Positions 8,074 through 16,022 of a DNA stretch of 47,095 bases are shown one piece after another. The stretch lies in assembly GCF_001280005.1 (NCBI RefSeq), contig NZ_LGDW01000456.1, positions 1 to 47,095 of the forward strand, in the 5' to 3' direction. The notes under the pieces are model-generated. The model had not been told where the DNA came from and did not search any database. It saw nothing but the letters and a program-made list of their open reading frames with translations. The translations under genes and the position numbers were made by a program. Each line of letters opens with the position of its first letter. Positions within the stretch are counted from its first letter, which is position 1. Source of the DNA: Streptomyces sp. NRRL WC-3618. GTDB taxonomy: Bacteria > Actinomycetota > Actinomycetes > Streptomycetales > Streptomycetaceae.

Positions 8074-8994
8074 TCAGAAGTCGTCTGGGTGGTAGTCCGC
8101 GATCTCGACCTCAGCCCCTTGTGCATCCATGAGCATGCTGTTTTCGGAAATACCGAAAAATGAATCGACTTTGCTCGGCACCACGACTTCGATCCGGTAA
8201 TGACCGCAGGGATGGTGACTCACCACCGGAAACGCCGAGTTCGGTACGTCAGATTCTCTAAGGAAGTTCTCGACAGTACTGCGTTGCTCCGGCGTAAGCG
8301 CATCCAGGCGGATGAGTTCATGAGGGAGGAGGTACCTGGTGAACTTCCGTCGCGCGGGGGAGCGCAGTCTGCACCACGAGCCGTCACTGAAGACGATCTC
8401 GGCGTCGGTCCCGGTTTTGTAGCGCCTTGGCTTTACCTGGCTGATCTTGTCCAGGGGGATCTCCCAGAGGACTACGTCCTCGATGAGCTTGTCGTTCTTC
8501 TTGGAGTACGGAAAGCCGACAATAACCAGCCGACGGTCCGTGACGATCGCATGTGTGCGGTAGTGCTTCTCGGGGGAGCGTGCGGGATCCAGCTGCCAGG
8601 GCAGGGTGCGGGCGATAGTGCCGGGCGCGGCCCACATGACAGGGAAGTCCAGTACCTCGTTGTCCCGGTCGTCCGGGGTGGCAGAGCCGGACTTCATGTA
8701 GTTGTTGCCGCCGCCGCTTGTGACGTTGGCTCCGCCGAAACTGAGCGCGGCCAGGAAACCGAGGCCCAGAGCGATGGCCGCGCCTTTGACGGTGTTGCGT
8801 CCGGCCACACCGCCCGTCGAACGTGCCGTGTACACGGGCCCCTCAGGCCAGCCCGGCAGCTCGTGCTGGATGTCGTTGCGCTCTGTGTCGCGGAACCACC
8901 GCATGCCGCTGACGCGTGGGGCGGCGCCGGTGGCGAAGGTGACGAGCGCGCGGGCAAGAAGCGTCTCGCCCCGTTCGGGCTGCCAGATGTCCAT
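8074..8994 (-). CDS. Membrane protein with PH-like domain
   Basis: 306 residues from the ATG at 8994 (MDIWQPERGETLL), which has an AGGAG about 12 nt upstream. An upstream ATG at 9006 and a GTG at 9048 are alternatives, but their binding sites are too close. One transmembrane helix lies at about 71-89 (GAAIALGLGFLAALSFGGA). After it, a region of about 147-230 (THAIVTDRRLVIVGF, WEIPLDKISQVKP, DAEIVFSDGSWCRL) looks like the bacterial PH-like fold that reads DRRL then an I-P-x-x-x-I strand. It is the fifth gene of the leftward block. The role is unknown; lipid or protein docking at the membrane is an inference. Confidence 0.75.
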   Translation of the reverse strand: MDIWQPERGETLLARALVTFATGAAPRVSGMRWFRDTERNDIQHELPGWPEGPVYTARSTGGVAGRNTVKGAAIALGLGFLAALSFGGANVTSGGGNNYMKSGSATPDDRDNEVLDFPVMWAAPGTIARTLPWQLDPARSPEKHYRTHAIVTDRRLVIVGFPYSKKNDKLIEDVVLWEIPLDKISQVKPRRYKTGTDAEIVFSDGSWCRLRSPARRKFTRYLLPHELIRLDALTPEQRSTVENFLRESDVPNSAFPVVSHHPCGHYRIEVVVPSKVDSFFGISENSMLMDAQGAEVEIADYHPDDF

Positions 8995-9070
8995 GGCCGT
9001 ATGCATCTCCTGGGCGGCGGATCCGGGTACTTTGCTCTGCGCGTTCACTCTGCCATTGCGCACCGTCGGT

Positions 9071-10345
9071 TCAGTTGCCAGTGGCCGACTTCTCGAACTG
9101 GTCTCCTGGGAAGAGCGCCTCTCCCACGTGCTGGTGGATACTCGTGATCTTGGGGAAGATCTTGAGCCCGGCATCCATGGCGATACCGGCTCCCAAGGGG
9201 TTGATGTTCACGCCCGGAATGAGATTAGCCCCCTTGGAACCCACCAACTGGCCCGCGTGATAGCCCTGGTTGACTATGCCTCCCATGCGTGACAGCACGC
9301 TGCTGGTCCCATGAGCGACCTCGTACACGTCGTCAGCCACCCCGCCGAGCACTACCTTGCCGGGCAACAGTGGAACCCCGCCTTTGACAAACCCGGCCGT
9401 ATCGCCGGTGGCCAGGAACACCCGCGAGGCGGCAGCCTTCGTTGCCGTAAACCCCTCGCCGAGCGCAGCGGCTTTGGCGAGCCCAGCCGTCCTGGCCAGC
9501 GCCGAGGTTTCGCCAACCACCTTGACTCCCTTGCTGAATGCCCCGATCCCCGGCACCAGCCCCACCGCGTCGAGCCCGATCTGCATCCAGCTCACATCCG
9601 CGCCGGCCGCCTTGGCAATGCCATGGGCCGCCAGCGCGAGCCCGCTGGTGACGATCGCGGCCGTGGCGAAGATCGCCGACAAGGGCGGGAACGGCAGCGT
9701 GACGATGGTCAGCAGGGCCAGGATCGCGGTCAGGTCGCTCAGCAAGTCGCCGATCAGTTTGATCTGGTCGGCATGTTCCTTGATCCAGTCGCCGGTGGCG
9801 TCCCAGGCGTCCGCGACTCCCTTGGTCAGCTTGTCCCAAAAGCCGGGCTCGTCGGGCGCGATGTCGGCGGCCTTGTCGAGCTCCTTGCTGATCTTCGCGG
9901 CGGCCAGACTGTAGCGGTCCTCAAGGTCATGGAGCTTGCTGATGACCCCGTCCACGTCACCGGAAGCCTTGCCGTACTCCTCGGTGCCTTCCTTCGCCTT
10001 CGCCTTGGCGTCGATCTTCTCCCCGGCAGTCCTCTCCAGCCGGGCCGTCTCCTCCTGGAAGTCCTGGAGTTCGCCCGCCCAGCGATGCAACGCGCGCGAG
10101 GCCTTGTCGAAGGAGTCGTGGCTCTTGCGTATGAGCGGGGTGACGTCCTCGCCGATGTACTCGGTGAAGGCAATCGCGGTCTTGCCCTTCCACTCCCCGG
10201 CCTCGATCTGCTCCAGCTCCCGCAGGGACGTGCCCAGCTCGCCGGCCAGTTTGCCTAGTTGCCTGGCCAGATCGCGGGTGTCCTCGACGCTGCCGGGGGT
10301 GGGGTCCCGGCCGATGTTCGGCAAGGACGAAAGACGGTCCTTCAC
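9071..10345 (-). CDS. Putative type VII-secreted (WXG100/LXG-like) protein, 424 aa
   Basis: The N-terminal ~180 residues are a long helical hairpin with a W-K-G turn (W52-G54) after LRELEQIEAGE, as in type VII secretion signal domains. Then a glycine/alanine-rich hydrophobic region (about 190-275, LAILALLTIVTLPFPPLSAIF and following) and a C-terminal region with no known toxin motif. The start is GTG at 10345, one base after the stop of the WXG100-like gene, so the two are tightly coupled. Proteins of this form in Streptomyces are annotated as putative T7SS-secreted proteins. No EccC-type ATPase is present in the window. Whether it is an effector or a structural protein cannot be told. Confidence 0.82.
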   Translation of the reverse strand: MKDRLSSLPNIGRDPTPGSVEDTRDLARQLGKLAGELGTSLRELEQIEAGEWKGKTAIAFTEYIGEDVTPLIRKSHDSFDKASRALHRWAGELQDFQEETARLERTAGEKIDAKAKAKEGTEEYGKASGDVDGVISKLHDLEDRYSLAAAKISKELDKAADIAPDEPGFWDKLTKGVADAWDATGDWIKEHADQIKLIGDLLSDLTAILALLTIVTLPFPPLSAIFATAAIVTSGLALAAHGIAKAAGADVSWMQIGLDAVGLVPGIGAFSKGVKVVGETSALARTAGLAKAAALGEGFTATKAAASRVFLATGDTAGFVKGGVPLLPGKVVLGGVADDVYEVAHGTSSVLSRMGGIVNQGYHAGQLVGSKGANLIPGVNINPLGAGIAMDAGLKIFPKITSIHQHVGEALFPGDQFEKSATGN

Positions 10346-10346
10346 G

Positions 10347-10655
10347 TCACTTGCCTTTCTTCTTCGCCCTGGCGGACTTGAGCGACTCGGCGAGGTCCAG
10401 GTCGAGTTTGCTGAACGTCCCGTCGATGTGGTCGATCATCTTGACCGCACCCTGGGTGTGCTTGCCGAGCTGCTTGATGCCATAGCCCCAGTCGTCGGCG
10501 AAGTCCCGCAGGTCCTCGACGAGTTTGCTCTCGCCGAGGACCGAGGCATCGGTGGCCCGCAGGCTGCGGCGAGCCGACTCCATACGATCGCTGATGGTGG
10601 AGAAGGTCTTCTTCAGATCCTCGAAGATCGTGTCTTCGAGGCGCAGGTCACTCAT
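10347..10655 (-). CDS. WXG100-like small helical protein (102 aa)
   Basis: About 100 residues, predicted helix-turn-helix hairpin with a central W-G-Y-G turn (W56 to G59), which is the WXG100 (ESAT-6-like) layout. The C-terminus is basic (SARAKKKGK) and lacks an obvious YxxxD/E export signal. It lies directly upstream of the putative T7SS substrate with 1 bp between stop and start, as expected for a secreted partner or chaperone pair. ATG start at 10655. Confidence 0.8.
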   Translation of the reverse strand: MSDLRLEDTIFEDLKKTFSTISDRMESARRSLRATDASVLGESKLVEDLRDFADDWGYGIKQLGKHTQGAVKMIDHIDGTFSKLDLDLAESLKSARAKKKGK

Positions 10656-10716
10656 GTCGTGTTCCGGTCTCTGCGGGGGCGCTGGCAGGCTAGGACGGGT
10701 ACGGGATCTTCGCCGG

Positions 10717-11751
10717 TCAGCGGTTGACGGCTTGGATTTCCTGGACGGTGATCGCCTGTTGACCGCCGAACGTGCCGTCCGGCAGGTCTCCGCCCGCGCC
10801 GCCGGTTCCGGTCCAGGCGATGTCCCAGGTGATGGTCGCCCGGAGGTTGAACGTGCCGTTGCCCGAGGAGCAGAGGTACTTGAGTCCGCACGGAGGGGTC
10901 AGGTTGGACTTGCCCTGTGCGTAGGGTTCGCCGATGGAGCCGTCGGCGTTGATGACGCACTCCCCTGAGGCCGGGTACGTCTCGGCGTCCTGGGTGCCCG
11001 GCTCCAGCTTGAGGGACACCGGCTTCGCGGTGGCCGTCGCCTGGATGTTGAGGCCGGCAACGTTCAGGGCCGCCGTCACGGAAACATCTTTGAACGTGGC
11101 CTTATCGAGCCAGGCCCACGTGGAAAGGTTGACCTTGGTTACGTTCTCGGGCGCGAGGGTGACCTTGGTGCCGGGGAGCTGGATCGCGTTGTAGGCGGCC
11201 TCGGCCAGCACCTGGGGGGTGACTGCTTGAGGGACACCCGGGTTGGCGTTGTTCTCCACCCAGAAGGGAGCCTTGCTGCACTCCCAGCTGGCGGGGTCGT
11301 CCTCACGGTCAGGGTTTTGGACAGCGACCCACCAGTTGCCCTCGTCGGCCTCCTTCTCGTTGTAGTCCTTGTACTCGCCGTCCTTGTAGATGTCCCGGAA
11401 CTGACCGACCGCAGCCTTGGCGTAGTTGGCTTGGCCAGGAGTGTTGATCGTCTCCTCGTAGAACGCCTCGACATACGTTCTGAACTCGTCGACGGAACGG
11501 GGTTCGTACCAACATGCGGGCGGCGTCCAGTCGGTGACTGGTTGGGCAGCGGCGCCTCTGCCCCTCGGCCGTACGGAACCGGAATAGGTCACCCTGGAGA
11601 CCAGCGTGCCGGCGTTGGAGCTTGCGGTCTGCTCGGTGTTGCCCTGGGTGCCCTTGCTCGGCGGCCAGTCCGCGACCGCTGTTCCCGGCACTGCGACGGC
11701 GAGGGCTCCCGCAAGAAGGCCTGCCACGGCGAATCGGCTGCGCGATGTCAC
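10717..11751 (-). CDS. Secreted protein of unknown function
   Basis: 344 residues from the GTG at 11751, chosen because it overlaps the stop of the lipoprotein gene as GTGA and starts a normal signal peptide (SRSRF basic start, hydrophobic core LLAGALAVAV, likely cleavage after GTAVA). The mature part is acidic and rich in aromatic residues, with cysteines that could form disulphides (PPACWYE, WECSK, GECVI, PPCGLKYLC). No family recognised. It may be an exported partner of the lipoprotein with which it is translationally coupled. Confidence 0.8.
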   Translation of the reverse strand: MTSRSRFAVAGLLAGALAVAVPGTAVADWPPSKGTQGNTEQTASSNAGTLVSRVTYSGSVRPRGRGAAAQPVTDWTPPACWYEPRSVDEFRTYVEAFYEETINTPGQANYAKAAVGQFRDIYKDGEYKDYNEKEADEGNWWVAVQNPDREDDPASWECSKAPFWVENNANPGVPQAVTPQVLAEAAYNAIQLPGTKVTLAPENVTKVNLSTWAWLDKATFKDVSVTAALNVAGLNIQATATAKPVSLKLEPGTQDAETYPASGECVINADGSIGEPYAQGKSNLTPPCGLKYLCSSGNGTFNLRATITWDIAWTGTGGAGGDLPDGTFGGQQAITVQEIQAVNR

Positions 11752-12398
11752 GGCGTGCACGACTTGTGGCCCCTCTGCGAAGTCAGCTTGGTTGTCTGCC
11801 ACACGCCCTGCTTGTTCTTCTCCACGCGCGACGTGTAGAGCACGTACGACTTGTCCGTCACCTCGGTCTTGTAGACCTTCTTGGACGTCCGGTCCTTCGC
11901 GTACGCCTTGCCTTGGTCCTCGCAGTAGACGACACCCGCCGACGATGAATCGAAGACATCGATCTTGGCGTTGTAGTACCGGTTCTCGCCGGTGATGGTG
12001 TACCCGTCCTTCACGATGGACTCGACCCAGTCCTTGGCATCGGCCAGGGCACTACCGCTGTAGTAGAAGCTGAGCGCCGGCACATCGGTATTGCCCTGCG
12101 TGATGGCGTAGTTGGTTGCGTCGATCCGCTGGGCGACGTCCCCGAGAATCGTGTCCTCGGTCGTGACTCCGGTCTTCCAGCTTTCGAACGTGTCGGTGAG
12201 GTCGCTCGGCAGTGCGATCTCGGGACGGCCGACCGTGTCGCTCGGGCTCGGTGAAGCTGATGTCTTCGTGTCGCCGACGTCGGCTCCGGCAATCTTGTCG
12301 TTGTCGCTGGTCTTCTCGTCCCCGCTGCCGCAGGCCGTCAGCAGAAGAGCTGCGGTCGTGGTGAGCGCGGCAGCAACGGGCAAAGAGCGGCGCTTCAA
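11748..12398 (-). CDS. Lipoprotein of unknown function (216 aa)
   Basis: The start is a TTG at 12398: GGGGAG lies 6 bases upstream and the product then begins KRRSLPVAAALTTTAALLLTAC, a textbook lipoprotein signal with lipobox LTAC. The frame is open further upstream, but that part is not signal-like and overlaps the promoter. The mature part has an acidic Ser/Thr/Pro linker and then a globular domain rich in Lys and Tyr. No known family. First gene of the leftward block; its last 4 bp overlap the next gene. Confidence 0.85.
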   Translation of the reverse strand: MKRRSLPVAAALTTTAALLLTACGSGDEKTSDNDKIAGADVGDTKTSASPSPSDTVGRPEIALPSDLTDTFESWKTGVTTEDTILGDVAQRIDATNYAITQGNTDVPALSFYYSGSALADAKDWVESIVKDGYTITGENRYYNAKIDVFDSSSAGVVYCEDQGKAYAKDRTSKKVYKTEVTDKSYVLYTSRVEKNKQGVWQTTKLTSQRGHKSCTP

Positions 12399-12431
12399 GA
12401 TGAGCTCCCCGTGAGACAGATGTTCAGTCAA

Positions 12432-12458
12432 GACGACCGACGGTATCGGTGAGGTTCC
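12432..12458 (-). promoter_or_regulatory. Candidate ECF-sigma (SigE-like) promoter for the lipoprotein block
   Basis: On the minus strand GGAACC (12453-12458) is followed, 17 bases after its AACC, by CGTC (12432-12435). This matches the AAC-N16/17-CGTC form of Streptomyces cell-envelope ECF sigma promoters. A start site about 8 bases further on would leave a leader of about 25 nt with the GGGAG site in it. The match is by eye. Confidence 0.4.
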
Positions 12459-12593
12459 CAGTTTCGCCAGAGCGAACTTCCCTGAGAACATGGCTAATTC
12501 AGGACGCATGGGGAGCTTGAAGGAGCGCTCCGTTTCCTGATCGTGTTCAACGGGCGACGGCCCCGGGCTCCCGGTGTGCCAACCGGGGTTCGT

Positions 12594-12964
12594 TCACCGC
12601 AGAGCGACTGCGGCCTTGGCCTGCCGGAAGGCGGCCACCGGAGTGCTCACATCGGCGATGGGCCGCTCGACCTCGCTCATCATGCGGGCCTGCCGAGGGA
12701 GGCGCTCGATGGCGACGAGTGTTGCCACTTCTCCAGGAACAGCCGCACTGGCGTGGCGGACACGAGCTGGATGGCCTGGTCGGAGGCCTCACCGAGGTCA
12801 CGGTCGAACTCGGGAAGCCGGGCGAGCGCGATCTGCCTGGCGGCTTCGCGCAGGGCATCGCGAGGGGTCAGCAGATGCGGGATGAGCGGCGGCCGTGTGT
12901 CTACCTCGCGGACGCGGCGAAGAAACGGGACGCATCCGACTGAGCTGAGCCCGGCTCCGGCCAC
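12594..12964 (-). pseudogene. DUF6247-family gene with a -1 frameshift
   Basis: The first frame, from GTG at 12964, reads PRDALREAARQIALARLP, DLGEASDQAIQ, then TPVRLFLEKW up to the TGG codon at 12727-12725. After that the frame loses similarity. The neighbouring frame then continues the expected family pattern, ATLVAIERLPRQAR and on to AAFRQAKAAVALR, ending at the TGA at 12596-12594. Adding one G at the TGG/GCA junction would restore about 123 residues. DUF6247 proteins are small helical proteins common in Streptomyces, often near toxin-antitoxin-like genes. It may be a decayed gene or a sequencing error in a short G run. Confidence 0.7.
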
Positions 12965-13051
12965 TCACCCTCCGGAGCCCACCCGGACCCGCCAGAGCCC
13001 GCCGGCAGCCCACCCACCGGCGCTGCCCAGCGGACCCGGGCGGACCCGGTG

Positions 13052-13246
13052 TCAGAACTTCAGGTCGCCGATCATGCCCGCGATGCTCGTCGTCAGGTCT
13101 TTGATCGTCGGGGCGAAGGTTGATGAGGCCATATAGAACCCCAGGAGCATGCACACCACCGCATGTCCTCCCTTGAGCCCGGACTTCTTGATCAACAAGA
13201 AGACGATGATCGCCAGCAGCACGACCGCCGAAATCGAAAGTGCCAC
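13052..13246 (-). CDS. Small integral membrane protein (64 aa)
   Basis: One strong transmembrane helix at the N-terminus (AVVLLAIIVFLLI), a KKSGLKGGH loop, then a second hydrophobic stretch (VVCMLLGFYMASSTF) and an amphipathic end. The GTG at 13246 has an excellent GGAGGTGAG binding site 8 bases upstream, which supports a real gene despite its size. I recognise the general form from small conserved Streptomyces membrane proteins but cannot name a function. It is divergent from the S9 peptidase gene. Confidence 0.75.
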   Translation of the reverse strand: MALSISAVVLLAIIVFLLIKKSGLKGGHAVVCMLLGFYMASSTFAPTIKDLTTSIAGMIGDLKF

Positions 13247-13423
13247 GGCGGCTCACCTCCAAGGGGCCCAGGGACGCGGGGGAGTCGGACTATGGGGGCA
13301 GTAGATCCATACAGTGGCCAGCAGGTTCATACCCACTTGCCGCCAGTGATCATAACTATTCGCACGCGCGCATCGGTCGGCGCACTGCCGCACAAGGGGG
13401 CGCATGGCCAATATGGTCGGGGC

Positions 13424-15580
13424 ATGACCACCGAGCCTGTCTCCTTCCCCCGTCGGCACGCCCGCACCCAGCGCTTCACGCTCGGCGCGCCCCGCGCGTT
13501 CACCGTGGCGCCCGACGGTTCACGCGTCGCCTATCTGCGGTCCTCCTCAGGTACCGACCGGGCCAACAAGCTGTGGGTGCTGGACCTCCCGGACGGCGGC
13601 GAGCGAAGCGAGATGGGGGTCCCCCCGGCCGAAGGCTGGGGGAGCGTCGTCGCCGACCCGTTCACGCTCCTCGGCGGGGCCGACGAGAAGCTGTCCGCCG
13701 AGGAGCGGGCGCGCCGGGAACGCAGCCGTGAGGGCAGCGCCGGGATCGTCGGCTACGCCACCGACTGGGCCGTCGAACTGGCCGCCTTCGCCTTGTCCGG
13801 GCGGCTTTTCGTGGCCGAACTGCAGGCCGGGACCGTGCGCGAGATCGCCACCCTGGGGCCCGTCATCGACCCGCGCCCCTCCCCCGACGGTCGGCTCGTC
13901 GCGTACGTCGCGGACGGCGCCCTGTGCCTCACCGACCTGGCCGGCGAGCAGTCCCTCGCGATCGCGGAGCCCGAGTCGGGGACGGTGACGTACGGGCTGG
14001 CCGAGTTCATCGCGGCCGAGGAGATGTCCCGTTCACGCGGCTTCTGGTGGTCCCCGGACTCCGACCGGCTGCTGGTCGCGCGGGCCGACGACGCGCCAGT
14101 GGACCGCTGGTGGATCGCCGATCCGGCGCATCCGGAACGTGAGCCGCAGCGGGTCGCGTATCCGGCGGCGGGCACCCTGAACGCGGAGGTGCGGCTCTTC
14201 GTACTCACCCTCGAGGGCGTGCGCACCGAAGTTGTCTGGGATCGGGCGCGGTACCCGTATCTGGCGCGTGTGCACTGGTCAGGGGCGGGTGCGCCGCTGA
14301 TTCTGGTGCAGTCGCGGGACCAGCGCGGGCAGCTTTTCCTGGCCGTCGACCCGGACACGGGGGCGACTCGGATGGTGCACGCGGAGGAAGATCCACATTG
14401 GCTTGATCTTTTCCCCGGCGTGCCCTGCTGGAGCCCCTCCGGACAGCTTGTGCGCATCTCCGACGAGGGCGGCGCCAGGGTACTGGCGGTCGGCGAACGC
14501 CCACTGACCGGGGCCCAGTTGCATGTCCGGGCGGTGCTGGACGTCTCTGCCGACGACGTGCTTGTGTCGGCCTCGGCAGGTGAGGCGGCGGACGGCACCG
14601 AGATCGGTGAAGTGCACGTCTATCGAGTGAACGAGCTCGGGCTGGAGCGCGTCTCGCAAGAGCCCGGCGTGCACTCGGCAGTTCGCGCCGGGGGCGTGAC
14701 CGTGCTCATGTCGGCGGTGCCGGACCGGCCGGGGACCCAGGTGCAGGTGCTGCGCGACGGGAAGAGGGCGGCGACCGTCACCTCGTACGCCGAAGACCCC
14801 GGTTTGTCCCCGCGCATGACCCTCACCCAGGGGGGCGCACGCCGAATTCCATGCGCCCTGCTTATGCCGACCGACTACGACGGTGTCACTCCCCTCCCTG
14901 TCCTCATGGACCCCTACGGCGGTCCGCACGGTCCCCGCGTGGTCGCCGCGCACAACGCGCATCTGACCTCGCAGTGGTTCGCCGACCAGGGTTTCGCGGT
15001 GGTCGTCGCGGACGGCCGGGGCACCCCGGGACGCTCGCCGGCCTGGGAGAAGGCGGTCGACGGGGACTTCACGGTCTCCCTCGACGACCAGATCGAGGCT
15101 CTGCACGGCCTCGCCGAACACCACCCGCTCGACCTCTCCCGGGTGGCGATCCGGGGCTGGTCCTACGGTGGCTGGCTCGCCGGGCTGGCGGTGCTGCGGC
15201 GCCCGGACGTCTTCCACGCGGGCATCGCGGGGGCCCCGGTGACGGACTGGCGGCTGTACGACACGCACTACACGGAGCGGTACCTGGGCGACCCGGCCAC
15301 CGCACCGGAGGCGTACGCGAACAGCTCATTGGTGACGGAGGCCGGGCTGTCGTCGCCCGCCGAGCCGCACCGACCGCTGATGGTCGTGCACGGCACCGCC
15401 GACGACAACGTGGTCTTGGCGCACACCCTGCGACTGTCCTCGGCACTGCTGGCAGCGGGCCGCCCGCACGAGGTGCTTCCCCTGTCCGGCGTCACCCACA
15501 TGACCCCACAGGAACAGGTCGCGGAGAATTTGCTGCTGCTCCAGGTGGACTTCCTGCGGCGTGCGCTCCATCTCGGCTGA
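13424..15580 (+). CDS. S9 family (prolyl oligopeptidase / DPP-type) serine peptidase
   Basis: 718 residues from the ATG at 13424. The N-terminal ~450 residues look like a beta-propeller (PDGSRVAYLR, PSPDGRLVAYVADG and related strands). The C-terminal alpha/beta hydrolase has the nucleophile motif GWSYGG (Ser580), the acid in GTADDN (Asp660) and the histidine in SGVTHMT (His692), in DPP-IV order. The usual Glu pair for N-terminal amine binding may be represented by AAEEMSRSRGFWW. It probably cleaves peptides in the cytoplasm, since no signal peptide is seen. It lies just before two peptide importers, which fits a shared role in peptide use. The binding site is weak, so the start is moderately sure. 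Confidence 0.9.
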   Translation: MTTEPVSFPRRHARTQRFTLGAPRAFTVAPDGSRVAYLRSSSGTDRANKLWVLDLPDGGERSEMGVPPAEGWGSVVADPFTLLGGADEKLSAEERARRERSREGSAGIVGYATDWAVELAAFALSGRLFVAELQAGTVREIATLGPVIDPRPSPDGRLVAYVADGALCLTDLAGEQSLAIAEPESGTVTYGLAEFIAAEEMSRSRGFWWSPDSDRLLVARADDAPVDRWWIADPAHPEREPQRVAYPAAGTLNAEVRLFVLTLEGVRTEVVWDRARYPYLARVHWSGAGAPLILVQSRDQRGQLFLAVDPDTGATRMVHAEEDPHWLDLFPGVPCWSPSGQLVRISDEGGARVLAVGERPLTGAQLHVRAVLDVSADDVLVSASAGEAADGTEIGEVHVYRVNELGLERVSQEPGVHSAVRAGGVTVLMSAVPDRPGTQVQVLRDGKRAATVTSYAEDPGLSPRMTLTQGGARRIPCALLMPTDYDGVTPLPVLMDPYGGPHGPRVVAAHNAHLTSQWFADQGFAVVVADGRGTPGRSPAWEKAVDGDFTVSLDDQIEALHGLAEHHPLDLSRVAIRGWSYGGWLAGLAVLRRPDVFHAGIAGAPVTDWRLYDTHYTERYLGDPATAPEAYANSSLVTEAGLSSPAEPHRPLMVVHGTADDNVVLAHTLRLSSALLAAGRPHEVLPLSGVTHMTPQEQVAENLLLLQVDFLRRALHLG

Positions 15581-15682
15581 GCAGCGACATTCCACGGAGC
15601 ACCGCAACCCTCAATTGAGGAACCACGACGAAAGCCCGGCCAGGTCCGCGAGAGCGGCGCCGGCTTAGGCGCAAAAAGCAGC

Positions 15683-15718
15683 AACGGGCCGGGGCTACAT
15701 GGCGAGCCCCGGCCCGTT
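15683..15718. terminator. Strong hairpin terminator after the S9 peptidase gene
   Basis: A perfect 14-bp stem (15683-15696 with 15705-15718) closes an 8-nt loop about 100 bp after the peptidase stop. A short TTTA follows. It should end rightward transcription before the transporter operon. The rest of 15719-16022 must carry the operon promoter, but no clear -35/-10 pair was found. Confidence 0.75.
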
Positions 15719-16022
15719 TACGGCACCCGCACGGCCGTACGTTTCTCAGAGTGGACTGTCCGTATATCGAGACCGGGTCGGCCAAGTTGCCTGCGTGTAA
15801 ACGCGATTCATGTGTGTTTGTACTGTTTTCTCGACCCGTCAGCAAGATCGTCCCGGATTCCGGAATCCCTTGCCCCCGACAGGCCCTCTCTCCCTTTTTG
15901 GTCACGTCCGTCCAAAGCTGAACCAAGTAGCGGGCCACCCTTGGGTCAAAGGGCAAAAGTCCAGATCAAAGGCGTCAACAAAACATTGACGGCGGCTGAA
16001 GCAGCATTGAAAAGTCGCCAAG

